Below are positions 12,781 through 23,100 of a stretch of 64,000 nt of DNA, piece after piece. The stretch lies in assembly GCA_945859605.1 (NCBI GenBank), contig OX243815.1, positions 27,949,481 through 28,013,480 of the forward strand. Reading direction: 5' to 3'. The notes below the pieces were generated by a model that was given only the letters and a program-made list of their open reading frames with translations, was not told where the DNA came from and did no database searches. Position 1 is the first letter of the stretch. Each line of letters begins with the position of its first letter. The stretch comes from Lumbricus rubellus. Its lineage: Eukaryota > Annelida > Clitellata > Crassiclitellata > Lumbricidae. A program made the translations under genes and the position numbers.

Positions 12781-12820
12781 GGCATATTAGCCTATACAAT
12801 GATCTGAGAGAAGCACCCAC

Positions 12821-13055
12821 CGTGAAGAAGTGCGGCTGAAACGACTGCAGTGTACGGCTGTGGAAGTGCGCGACGTCTTCCAGTCTCTTCAGGACGTAAT
12901 CGACGTCATCAAAGTTGGCGATGACGTCATCGATCGTGAAAAGAACCTTCATCGCGTGACCTTCAAAGATGGCGCTTGACTTGAGATCAGCGATGTTTGT
13001 CATGTGCTTGAAACTGGCGAACATCTCTCGAATACCGGCACTTGCCTCAAACAGT
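12821..13055 (-). CDS. globin X-like protein, exon 2 of 3 (haem pocket)
   Basis: Middle exon, 235 nt, residues 75-153. Acceptor TTACAACAG|A completes the Arg-75 codon begun in exon 1 (phase 2); donor ACG|GTGGGT is phase 0. Haem-pocket residues can be placed: Phe-87 and Phe-90 fit CD1 and CD4, His-108 in FEGHAMKV is the distal E7 histidine, and His-140 in LEDVAHFHSR is the proximal F8 histidine. The E7-F8 spacing of 32 equals that of neuroglobin. The intron positions agree with the ancestral globin introns B12.2 and G7.0. This exon alone is enough to call a functional haem-binding globin. Confidence 0.88.
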
Positions 13056-13749
13056 CTGTTGTAACATGCAGTACAATAATATTATTACAGTGCGTTATAA
13101 TTAAGGCATAGGTCTTCATTGAAGAAAAATTTATTTATTAGAATTGGTTACACGATAAAAAAAGCGATAAAGCACCTCTGAGCAGTTTTTTGCTTGAAGG
13201 GGCGCGATATAAATTTCATCAAAAAATTATCAAATTTCTGTCCTCTTAAAAATCTGATTGTAGGAATATTTCGTATATGTACTTCGACATTATAATGCCT
13301 AATGTAAATTTTGTGGCATCGTCGTTTATTGAAAATTCGACTTCAAAGTTAAGATGTCAAAGTCAGATTAGATGAAAAATAAAATTGTTTATAACGAACA
13401 TTGTTCTCATAATAAAAAGGTTTGTTTCCATGGCATGTTTGCTAATTTCTAAATAAAATTCTTGATAAATACTTTGTATCGTTTTCGCTATAGCTTAGGA
13501 TGAACTGTATTAGCTTGAGTCATGGGAGAATTATACTTTTTCAATTCAATTCAACTTGTTTATTCAGAGAGATCAAAACAAATCAGCTCAGCAAAATGAC
13601 AAAATAACAATGTGCAGTGAAAATAGGAATCTAATAATATCAAAAATCAGATAAATAATCTTTGAGAAAGGGTTACCGGTACCAAGAAAAGAAGTGATCC
13701 CGCTATAAACATGGGCAACCACAAACAGGAATTTAATTTATTTACATAC
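13056..13749 (-). other. globin intron 1 (B12.2 position)
   Basis: 694-bp AT-rich intron with a strong donor G|GTATGT and acceptor TTACAACAG. No repeat or exon recognised inside. Confidence 0.8.
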
Positions 13750-13973
13750 CGAACGAACATGTTTACAGCCGTCACGGCCATATTCTTGTTGATGGCTTTC
13801 CACGATTTCGTCAGACTGAACAGCTGGCGGGACTTGAGCGGACAGCGTGAGTCGACCAGAAGTTCGTTGTTCAAGAACGCCTCTCTGACTGGATCATCCT
13901 TCGATTGTGGGTTCTTGCGTCGATCCGGAAGCACGTCCGTCGATAAATGCCCAGTGCTGACCGAGCAACCCAT
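13750..13973 (-). CDS. globin X-like protein, exon 1 of 3 (myristoylation signal, helices A-B)
   Basis: First coding exon, starting at ATG 13973-13971 in an ideal context (ACCATGG). The upstream in-frame Met (14006) is disfavoured because the second one gives Met-Gly-Cys-Ser-Val-Ser, an N-myristoylation signal with a palmitoylatable Cys-3, as known for vertebrate and invertebrate globin X. After a polar 50-residue extension comes helix A-B: FSLTKSWKAI, then NMAVTAVNMFVR. The exon ends after the second base of the Arg-75 codon, the ancestral B12.2 site. Globin X proteins are thought to act at the plasma membrane in redox or nitrite chemistry rather than oxygen transport; that role is inferred from family, not seen here. 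Confidence 0.85.
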
Positions 13974-14181
13974 GGTAATGGACCATAGAATGCTAAATAA
14001 ATTCACGTAAAACGCAGAATACGAAAACCGTGTATATTATGATATAACTGTCTTTAGGCCTATGGCTGTTTTTCAAGGATGCGTGGAAATGACCATGGCA
14101 TGCTTATAGGTATAGCTGCAGTACGATTTATATACACATGCTTTAGCTTTGTAACTTCGAAGGTTGAAGGCGAGTTGGCCT

Positions 14182-14183
14182 AG

Positions 14184-14216
<33 letters not shown>
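14182..14216. repeat. (AACT)n microsatellite
   Basis: About eight tandem AACT units. Confidence 0.9.
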
Positions 14217-14317
14217 GTCGGTACAATGCGAGCAGATAACTGGGTCGAACTGAGCTTTGCGTACAGAATACAGCGCATCATATTATATTGACTGGAGAAT
14301 TATTGGAGGTGTCTGCA

Positions 14318-14385
14318 GTGTGTGTGTGTTTGTGTGTGTGCGTGTGTGTGTGTTTGTGTGTGTGTGCGTGTGTGTGTGTGTGTGG
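14318..14385. repeat. (GT)n microsatellite
   Basis: GT run with TTTG and GC interruptions. Confidence 0.92.
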
Positions 14386-14861
14386 CGCGCGTCAGCGTCT
14401 GTAGTCATCGATATCGTGCATTCGGTTATTATAATTATCATAATGCTCACGCCATGTGTAGTAGTTTGTGTACCTGACAATCCGCCCTTCTTGTTTTAAT
14501 GTCGTGTTTATCTATGTTGAATGAGTACATACAGCAAGCCTATACTGCTTTAGTGTGAGATGCCAAACGATCATACAGCCTACCATCTATAGCTTAGTGC
14601 ATGCAAGGGACGACAGTGGGGTGACCGTGTGAAGGGAGAACGAGTGGCGACGTATATGGTGCGGAGTAGGTGATAGAAGAATGTTTGAAAGACACGATTG
14701 CATTGGTCACTAAGTGAGAGAACTGGGTACAATGTAATAATAATCATAATTACGACAATTTATTTGGCGCCGTAACACGGCCTTGCCGTTACAAGGACGC
14801 CTAGCTAAGCAGCTATGACATGCGTGATGCTCAGATAAATGCGGAATTACGCAGAGAGTGA

Positions 14862-14884
14862 GACAGACAGGCAGGCAGGCAGGC

Positions 14885-14923
<39 letters not shown>

Positions 14924-14935
14924 GACACATAGAGA
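14862..14935. repeat. (CAGG)n/(CAGA)n microsatellite
   Basis: CAGG units followed by CAGA units, then a GAGA-rich right edge. Confidence 0.9.
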
Positions 14936-15498
14936 GATACAGACTCAGAGACAGTGAGAGTGAGAGAAAGACACCGAGCAGACATTTGCCTGTTGACAGG
15001 AGATTAGGCCCACTTTAATCAAACCAAATCTCGTCCTAAATATCCAAGAAACTGCAACTCATCAAACCAAAGAATTCTCTGTAACTGTCAAACGATCATC
15101 TTATCCATCATTCTCCATACGCTGAATGCTGAGCCTTTGATCTGCAGCGATAATTATATAAATTATATGATCCTCATGTTGAGATTTGATCATCATTATC
15201 ATGCCTGGCAATACTAAAAACAACTAAGCACTTGGACTGACAAAGAAAATAATGTTCAGCTATTAATGATGATTTTATTAATGATCAGTAGCTGTGCCGA
15301 CAATAACAGCATCATTCACAAGCAAACGATGTAAGCATAGAACAGAATAGCAATTAGTAATGACATTAATTAGCCTACATAGATGAAAAATATCAACCCA
15401 GTAAATTTCCATATTTCAACACGGTTAAGAAGAACTTCATCGTTGAAATCCAGCTTCCGGGGGTTGTTTGTTGATCATTTAACGCAAGGACCTGCTTG

Positions 15499-15502
15499 AT
15501 AT
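15499..15502. repeat. target-site duplication ATAT (left)
   Basis: Four bases immediately before the TG of the 5' LTR, repeated at 25854-25857 after the CA of the 3' LTR. Confidence 0.8.
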
Positions 15503-15698
15503 TGTAGCGCGGCATATAATTTGACGCTACGGAGTTTATTTCTGGTTGCCATATATATATTTTTGGATCCATTATGGTATTTTCGGGGTCTGATATATTA
15601 TATATTATATTATTTTTTTAGCTGCATTCGGTGACCTAGATAATATTGGTGACCTAGATTTTAATATTGAGATCGTGCTCGAGACGCTTTTAAGGCAA

Positions 15699-15706
15699 TG
15701 ACGTAA
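15699..15706 (+). promoter_or_regulatory. CRE-like site in LTR
   Basis: TGACGTAA, an ATF/CREB-type half-consensus. A second TACGTCA follows at 16042-16048. Both recur in the 3' LTR. Function is inferred from motif only. Confidence 0.35.
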
Positions 15707-16017
15707 GCAGTCGCCATAGCTACCACATTATTGATCGAGTCTTTCACACACTTGCGTGAAATGGAGGGTCGGCCGAAAAGGAGGAAGAGGAGTCGGCCGA
15801 TAGGAGAGACAGATACGCGCAGGCAGACAGCCAGGCTGATAGAGAGGGTGAAGCAACAGCCCATATACACAGTTAAGCAGACGGACAGAGCGGGACACGC
15901 TGGCGGTGTATAGGCTGTGCATGCAGGACAGGCGTGTACAGTAGTCGGCCATTGCGCTGCTCGCTTGAGTCTGTGCACACTGTGCCTGCCTGATCACTAG
16001 CTCGTGCAGCGCTTTTG

Positions 16018-16028
16018 GCGCATGCGCA
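16018..16028 (+). promoter_or_regulatory. NRF1-like palindrome in LTR, candidate core promoter
   Basis: GCGCATGCGCA is close to the NRF1 consensus, which marks many animal promoters. With the CRE-like sites and a downstream AATAAA (about 16223) it suggests transcription starts near 16.03-16.1 kb. That would leave a leader of about 1 kb before the gag ATG. Confidence 0.4.
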
Positions 16029-17066
16029 GTAGATAGCGTCCTACGTCAGTCAAGGCCATATAGAAGAAGATCGCGCAATCGAGGCAGTCGTGACCGAGTC
16101 TTCAAGGAGTAAAGACGTATTATTGGCAAGATAAATATTAAGTTTCGAACTGAGGATTTTTATTGAAGTGAAGCCAGATTTTAGTGGCGCTACATTAGTT
16201 ACTGCTTAGGTGCGACTCTCGATAATAAAGTGTTAGGTTCAAAGCCGGATTGTATTCGAAGTGAGGCCAGGATTTAGTGCCGCTGTATTATTTCCTGCAT
16301 CGTCACATGGAGTGACTCATTCTGAGCGTCGAATCGTCAACGTGGTGATTGGAGCTGCGCATTTCCACGGCGGTTCATTCTTGGAATTAAGCCTACCACG
16401 TCAGACTTCTGTTCTCCGGTTCGCTGGAGCGACATCTGTTCTGTTTACTTGGAAATATTTACCAAGTGGTTATTTTCTGCATTTGTGGCCCAAGTGGCGT
16501 CAATTTGTTATTTTAATCGCGAAGTGGATCACGCATTCTCGTCGCGCCATCTCGGTTCTAGCGTCAAACCTGCGTTGGTCTTCGCTGGTTTCTTCCGGGG
16601 CTTCACCGTCGACGTCCCCCAATATTCTTCGACGCTTTCCTGGATTCGTCGCACTCTTTGTCGTCACCCCTCGCACTTCGCCTGCTTAGTCCCTTGTCTT
16701 CGGATAACAGGTACAGTCTAGTTAAAAGGGTATAATGCGATGGGCGGTGTAGAAATATTGGGCGAATTGGAAATTCATTCATGCACTTGAGAGCTAAATT
16801 GGGGATAAAAGTTAGACATACTCCGATCTAGGGTGTTTGCATTGACCAGTATAATTATATGTCATTGCATTGACTTGAATAATTATATTTTTGGACATTG
16901 ACCTGCATAATTACATTTTCTTTCTACATTGTGCTCAATGTCTGAATTGCATTGAATAATATTTAATAATCTTTGTCTTCAAGATTGATAAGAAATACTA
17001 ATTAAATTTACCGTCTTAGTTCTTGCTAGCCCTAGGAAGTTAGATTATTGAAACTTATATAGCGCC

Positions 17067-20000
17067 ATGGAGCAGAGCAGAACATCGACTCCCCTGCAAC
17101 CTTCCCGACCACCCTCCGCCTTTGAGATGGGGATATTGCTAGAGGCAATGCAGTCGAACGCCAAGTCCACACAAGATGTCGTGCAGTCACACGCTAGAGA
17201 TACACAAGAGGCTATCTCCTCTGTGCGAGGTGAGGTAAGGAACACACAAGAGGCTATCTCCGTCGTGCAAAGCAATGTTGAAGAGGCTATCTCCGTCGTA
17301 CAAAGCAATGTTGAAGAGGCAATTTCCTCAGTGAAAATTGATGTTAGAGAGGAAATTTATGCGGTACACTCTAACGTGAGGGAAGCGCTGACGGAAGTCG
17401 TGGCGCGTATAGAACGATTAGAGACGACGCCCAGGGCATCTCCGAAGCCGGTTGCAGGTTCGAACCCAGAAACAATGTTTCCCTTTGGTACCACCGCGGA
17501 TAGACCTTACCACTCAGCCATCGGCCTGGGAAGAGCTTCGGGGGCTAGGCTTAAGGACCTTTCACTTCCGGTTAACCCCGGAATCCTACGCCGGAGTGAA
17601 AGACTGGCCAGTAAGGCCCCAGTTTCATACGGAGAGCTAAGAGGTCGAGATACCTGGCCATCCCGAACCCGACGGGATTCGAACCCCGAAGCTACCGCCT
17701 CCCTTCCTCCCTCTATTTCTCTGAACTACGACCTGCAACCGCACGCGGCCCTCTCACACGCGGGACCGGAAGTGGCGACTCCGGGAGTGTACGCGGGGGC
17801 GGGCGTTACAATTGGTCCCAGTCAGTGGGGTCGAATTAGTTCTAGAGATTTTGACGAGGAAGAGGAAACGGAAAATGCCGGAAGAAGAGAAACTGCATTA
17901 TCTTTTGAAAGAAGGAAGGAAAGGGAATTTGTTGATAATGTTGAGATTATGTCTGATGATGGTAGCATAGACATTGAAGTTAGCAAAATAATGGAATTTA
18001 GACCTAAAACTGTGAAAATAATTGATAAACGAATGCAAGCAGCACAGCAATCGGAGTTTAGAAATTTTGAAATAAATAAACCGATTGATCATAAATTGCG
18101 GGAGGGGGGTGATAAGGTCAACCCAGTTCCTTTGGCCTCTTCTTCGCCCTCTCACGTGGATTATCCTCGACCTGATCCGCAATTGAGAATGCATGAATCG
18201 TTCGTGCACGCGGGTCAGCCAAGAACGGAAGTAACGTCAAATCGGGTCGACGCTTTCCAATCCACGTCGGGAATGCCGAGCTATCACTCCGGGCCCAACT
18301 ACGATGGGCTGGTTACTTCGACCATGGTTGGTCGAGACTACGCTCGACCTGACCTTCGACCTGGTCCAGTGGCAACTACAGCGGTTGACTGGATGCAACC
18401 GAGCGCACACCCTGAGCATCCATACGTGTCATGGATGGCTGCTCCGAACTATGCTCCGAACGCGCTCTACAACAGCATCGACAACCGGGTGTGGCTCGAT
18501 CCGCTTCGCTGTCTCAACCCGCCTCGTACCAGCGACGTCGCCTTTCCTCGGTGGCCAACAGTCGTGGAGTCGGCGAGGATGAACTCATGCCTCGGCGCTC
18601 AGAATTTTGGATTTAGTCGTGACGTCGAACTGCCTCGTCAAGCGCTTCTGAAACCGACGTATCTGAATAAAGGTGAAACAACCGTCGACAATAAAGCGGC
18701 GATGTCGGCGGTAAATGAGACGAAGGTGCTGGCGCCTGTCAACGCTTCCGTCGGCCCCGCCAAAACAGTCCCTATGACATCCGTTGCGACGCAGACAACC
18801 GGCGACTGGGGACTTCCGACGAGTAGCACTGTTGGAACAAACAAGGAATCGGAAACGACCGCGTCTACGACCGTGAAAGCGGCCGAGGTCAAACCGTCGT
18901 CGGCTGCGCCTCCTAAACAAAGGCAATACACGAAACTTGGATCGTACAGCGGAAGGACGGATGTGGAAGTCTTTTTGCGCAAATTCACGGTATGCGCTAG
19001 GAACAATGACTGGTCGGACGAAGAGAAATTTAATCAACTGGTCGTCTCTTTAGTCGAACCGGCGACCCATTTGCTGAGCGAGTCGAACTTGGATACATGG
19101 ACGGCTTTGGTCCAACGACTTCGGGAACGGTACGGTACCGCTGAGCAGCAGGCCCTGTTTCAAACGCAGCTCAGCACCCGGAAGCAGAAAGCTGAGGGGG
19201 ATCTGGGAGTTTTGGTTGATGATATCAGGATTCTGTCGTCGCGAGCATATCCTGGTGTGTCGACCGCCCATAGTGAAGCCATTGCTATTCGGGCATTCGT
19301 GGATGCCTTGAGCGACCGAAATCTCGCTCTGAAGATCCGCGAGCGGGAACCGAAATCTCTCGACGAAGCGTACAAGGTAGCTATGCGATTGGACGGCTAT
19401 CAGAAAGCGGAAGTCGGTGGCCATGAGCAACAAGAACGACGACCTGGACGTGTCTATGCAGTTAAAGAAGAGGATACTACAACGAAGGATACTATATTAA
19501 TGAAGGATATATTACGACGACTGGAGCAGGTGGAAAAGCAACAACCGGTGTCGGCGCCTCAATACAGAGACAATAATCGCGGGTCGTGGAGAGATCAGAA
19601 CGGTTCAAACGGAAATGGTTGGTCGAACGGTAACGGAAATAACTGGCAGAAAAACCAACGCTGTTCAGTCTGTAATAGAACAGGCCATTGGAGCTCCGTC
19701 TGCTGGTACCGACAGGCGGCGGGACCGGAAGTTGGACGAAACGAGCGGAGATGTTATGCCTGCAACCGAATTACAAATCATGTCGCGCGGGACTGTCCAT
19801 TCCGACAACGGCAGCAGAATCCACCTGGCGACAATCTTGGTCAGGCTGGGGGCGATAATCCCGACAATCCTAACGTTGGTCGGAATTCGCCAAGAGAGGG
19901 TCGGCGCTGTTTCTACTGCGACTCTAGCTCGCACTTGCTAAGCAGATGTCCACTTCGGCAGCAGCAACAGAATCCACCTGGTGACAATCCCGATCGACCG

Positions 20001-20183
20001 GTGGGCGATAATCAGGACAACCCTAGCACTGGTCGTGTGTTCGCCGTACGCGCGCCCGCCCCAGATCATCTCCAGGACCGGTTGGATCGGTGGGAACAGT
20101 ACGCACCACTGGAGGGGCGCCGCTGGGTCAGTATGAGCGACAAAGCTCCTCGGTTGAAGTCTTGTCCGCTACCCGATGGGTAG
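17067..20183 (+). CDS. retrotransposon Gag polyprotein with three zinc knuckles
   Basis: 1,038 codons from ATG in context GCGCCATGG to TAG. Residues about 35-121 form a repetitive helical segment (units of TQEAISVVQSNVEEAIS type), likely a coiled coil. A long polar linker follows. Residues about 620-785 match the Ty3/gypsy capsid-like gag domain (LGSYSGRTDVEVFLRKF, then a run ending AYKVAMRLDGY). Three CCHC knuckles lie near residues 865, 895 and 946; the first and third are C-x2-C-x4-H-x4-C, the second has x5 before His. It should assemble particles and package element RNA. Residues 1-248 are encoded inside the 5' LTR and residues 249-254 over the primer-binding site. No protease motif. The frame is intact, arguing for recent activity. 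Confidence 0.9.
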   Translation: MEQSRTSTPLQPSRPPSAFEMGILLEAMQSNAKSTQDVVQSHARDTQEAISSVRGEVRNTQEAISVVQSNVEEAISVVQSNVEEAISSVKIDVREEIYAVHSNVREALTEVVARIERLETTPRASPKPVAGSNPETMFPFGTTADRPYHSAIGLGRASGARLKDLSLPVNPGILRRSERLASKAPVSYGELRGRDTWPSRTRRDSNPEATASLPPSISLNYDLQPHAALSHAGPEVATPGVYAGAGVTIGPSQWGRISSRDFDEEEETENAGRRETALSFERRKEREFVDNVEIMSDDGSIDIEVSKIMEFRPKTVKIIDKRMQAAQQSEFRNFEINKPIDHKLREGGDKVNPVPLASSSPSHVDYPRPDPQLRMHESFVHAGQPRTEVTSNRVDAFQSTSGMPSYHSGPNYDGLVTSTMVGRDYARPDLRPGPVATTAVDWMQPSAHPEHPYVSWMAAPNYAPNALYNSIDNRVWLDPLRCLNPPRTSDVAFPRWPTVVESARMNSCLGAQNFGFSRDVELPRQALLKPTYLNKGETTVDNKAAMSAVNETKVLAPVNASVGPAKTVPMTSVATQTTGDWGLPTSSTVGTNKESETTASTTVKAAEVKPSSAAPPKQRQYTKLGSYSGRTDVEVFLRKFTVCARNNDWSDEEKFNQLVVSLVEPATHLLSESNLDTWTALVQRLRERYGTAEQQALFQTQLSTRKQKAEGDLGVLVDDIRILSSRAYPGVSTAHSEAIAIRAFVDALSDRNLALKIREREPKSLDEAYKVAMRLDGYQKAEVGGHEQQERRPGRVYAVKEEDTTTKDTILMKDILRRLEQVEKQQPVSAPQYRDNNRGSWRDQNGSNGNGWSNGNGNNWQKNQRCSVCNRTGHWSSVCWYRQAAGPEVGRNERRCYACNRITNHVARDCPFRQRQQNPPGDNLGQAGGDNPDNPNVGRNSPREGRRCFYCDSSSHLLSRCPLRQQQQNPPGDNPDRPVGDNQDNPSTGRVFAVRAPAPDHLQDRLDRWEQYAPLEGRRWVSMSDKAPRLKSCPLPDG
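17813..17830 (+). other. primer-binding site inside gag frame
   Basis: TGGTCCCAGTCAGTGGGG begins two bases after the LTR end, where a minus-strand primer site is expected. TGGTxCCAG and AGTGGGGTCGAA resemble the complement of the 3' end of eukaryotic tRNA-Leu (from memory), with small differences. The bases also encode Gag residues from 249 on. Confidence 0.6.
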
Positions 20184-23100
20184 AACTGACGGTCAACTGA
20201 CTGACCTTTGTGGTGACCGTTTAATGGCGGAGATTCTGAATGCAGAAGTATCTGTAACATTTTTTTGGTTCAATTGTGATGAAAATGAGTTATTTTTACA
20301 TGTAACGGTTTTACATGTGTGAGTTACTATGTAAGAGCTGTAATGTTGTATTGTAGGTTGACTGAACTGTGTGTTTGTACTGAATTGCCTAGAGTAACAA
20401 TTGCATTGCATTGCATTATAACGATGGACAGGTTTTAATATTGCTTTGGATGATATATATTATGGTCTGGCGCTATATCAATTAGTAGGCGCTATATGAA
20501 TGATTTTCTGACCTGAGGAGATATATATATTGTAATGGCTAAGGTCGCCTTGTTTTCATTAAGGCGTTGGCTAGGATGATAATAATTATATGACCTTAGG
20601 GGTCCTGTTTTATAATTATAATAGTAGGCTTATTTTTTTGCTGCCTATATATAGCATGATTAATTAATTCATTTGTCTAAGAATAATATTAAGAGCTTCA
20701 CTTAGTTAGATTTATATGCAGAAGGAAGCCTACTTGGGATTTCTTGCTCAGCTGTGGCCACAGCAGATAAATAATAATAATTGATAGCGGCATTATTGAT
20801 GATTTAAAATAGCGCTATATAAAAATTCTAGAGGGCCGTTGTGTCATACTGTAGCAGCGATATAATTATATATAGGTTGCATGGATAAGATTATGACATA
20901 TATAGGCCTATATGTTTTGTCTTGCGCCGCTGTGTAACTGCATTAATGCACAAATTGCGAGGCGCCATATAATTTAATTATAGGCTTAAGGTAGGTCTGT
21001 AAGCAATAATAATACTTAATTGTAATGTTGATTAACTACTGCCTTTGCAAATAATAAGCCTATTAAGTTTACCTTAGATATACAGCGAGTAGGCCTAGAC
21101 ACCTAAGGCATAAGCGATTAGGCTATAATAATTAATTATAGGTAGGCTGTTCAGTGTTGATAAATCGCTGCATTTTATATAATAATTCAGCCGTATAATG
21201 TTTACATTAATTTTGATGGTCAGCCTAATGATTGAAATTGAAAGCTAATGAGATTCACGGCTTAGAATAATAATATTGGGCCGAAACATTAACCTATGGT
21301 TTTATATTATTATTATATTACTAACTGTAGAACTGGTGGCTTATAGTATTCGCATTAAATCTGCAGCATGCATTTGAACTGGTTATTATTATTATTATCC
21401 TTATTATTTTTCATTATCTGTGTGTAGGGTTTTAATCTGTCGTGATGAGTGACCTAGTTTCTGATTTGTTTATTTGTGCATAATAATGCTATGTGTACGG
21501 CGACATTGACTATTCTATAGGCTCACTTAGTCGAAGTAGCTGGTCGCCTAGAATTCCCACGTTCTGCAGATGCTATTGCAGTCGGCGGGGGAGTGCGATG
21601 CGTTTAACCTGACTTCTGAGAAGCCGATAAATTTAATGATTATTTTCCCACGATAGCGACGTCGGTGGGTGGTCCTGTAGACTGTGCATTGGATTAATGA
21701 TAGACAGTGTTGTACAGTAACGAAGTAAAAGTAACGCGTTACTGTACTTAAGTAAAAGTTTGAGTACTTTCACATGTAACGAAGTATCGAAAAAATAAAA
21801 TACTTTTACTTTCAACGAAGTAAAATTTTACCCATATTTCAGTACTTTTACTTCGTTACAATTTATGCGACACTCGTTACAATGTTCGTTACTTCAAAGC
21901 GTTAATTAACATTTCGTTTCGCTAAGCTCGACAACTGATTCAAATTTGCATGCCTAAAAATAGATTTTCGATGGTGGTGCACGCTGGATACGCTGCCATT
22001 TCTGCAGCAGAAGACTAAGTGCTCTTCGGCTTTGCATTTTGCTAACAATGAATCGGAAGCGTGCGTACTAGACTCAACGATAAGAGACATTTCGAGAATT
22101 TAGTATTTTTGAAGGTTAATAATCGATTGAGTTATAGAAAGGCTCGGTACTTTTACTTTTTACTTTAAAAGTATTATTGGAAGGGGATACTTTTTACTTT
22201 TACTTAAGTAAAATTTGTGATGAGTACTTTTACTTTTACTTAAGTAATTAAAATCCACTTTACTTTTACTTTTACTTAAGTACATTTGCCCGATACTTTC
22301 AACAACACTGATGATAGAGTGACTGAAGGAAAGAAGGATGACCTAGATACACTATATTCATGCTAAGTTAACACATAATATTATGATTAAAATATAGACG
22401 AAAAATAAGAAGACAGCAATGACTGTGAATTAATAATAATAGTATATAGATTCGTGCATAGACTGTATGCTTAATTTTAGCTTTATAATCATGATGAGCC
22501 TCTGATAATTACAGACATAGGCCTATGATAATTATATTTGATTACGCGATACCGTGAACGAGATTACAGTGTAACCTTGTACTTTAGTGTAAATCGAACT
22601 ATATTAAGTTGACCTAATTAACCTTATGTTACTGTAAGTGTTCTGTGCATTGGCTAATGGAGCCTATTAATTAAAATTAATATCGCTGGGACATAGACAT
22701 GTGGCGCATAGGATATAGGCTTAGTGTTACAGCCTATTAGACCTATATTGTGTATGGATGTTTGTAAACGTTGTGTGTGTGACTTAATAAGCAGCCTACT
22801 CTATTTTGAGTTAGTAAGCTCGGCCTATTGGAATTTTGGAGATGTTATGTAAGAAGCTGGTCTAGGCCTACTGTTAGATGGATATTATGCTGATTTCTCT
22901 ATGGCAGATTTTAATAGTAATACACGGACAGGCAGTTATAATCATTGCAGTTAGCTGTGTGATATTATAGGCTATGGTGTTAAAGGCCGTTATTAGAGAC
23001 TAGAGTTGTAATTAGGCGTTAAGTGGAGGTTTCGGCGAAGTGTTTGGTAAGCTATATCTGTATCCACAGGATTTACCACATAAGCCTAAGAAACCTTGTG

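Larger units (their letters stand above)
11297..12820 (-). other. globin intron 2 (G7.0 position)
   Basis: A 1,524-bp intron in minus orientation with donor ACG|GTGGGT (12820 downward) and acceptor TTTAG (ending 11297). It holds an (AAAT)n/(GAAT)n patch at about 12349-12416 and a SINE/LINE-tail fragment at 12709-12780. Short ORFs inside it are not supported. Confidence 0.75.
13974..15498. other. gene-free stretch upstream of the globin gene
   Basis: Contains the globin 5' flank and three microsatellites listed separately. From 15000 to the retrotransposon it is AT-rich with no recognised feature. Confidence 0.5.
15503..17810 (+). repeat. 5' LTR, 2,308 bp, includes the gag start
   Basis: Identical, as far as I can compare, to 23546-25853. 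Possible promoter elements lie near 15.70-16.05 kb and an AATAAA polyadenylation signal at about 16223. A threefold direct repeat of CATTGAC...ATAATTA lies near 16840-16920. The gag ATG is at 17067, so the last 744 bases of the LTR are coding. The small ORFs at 15661-15978, 15731-15913 and 16261-16689 have no recognisable domain. Confidence 0.93.

Noticed and set aside
14283..14480. Thr-His repeat ORF on the minus strand
   Set aside because: Translation of the (GT)n microsatellite.
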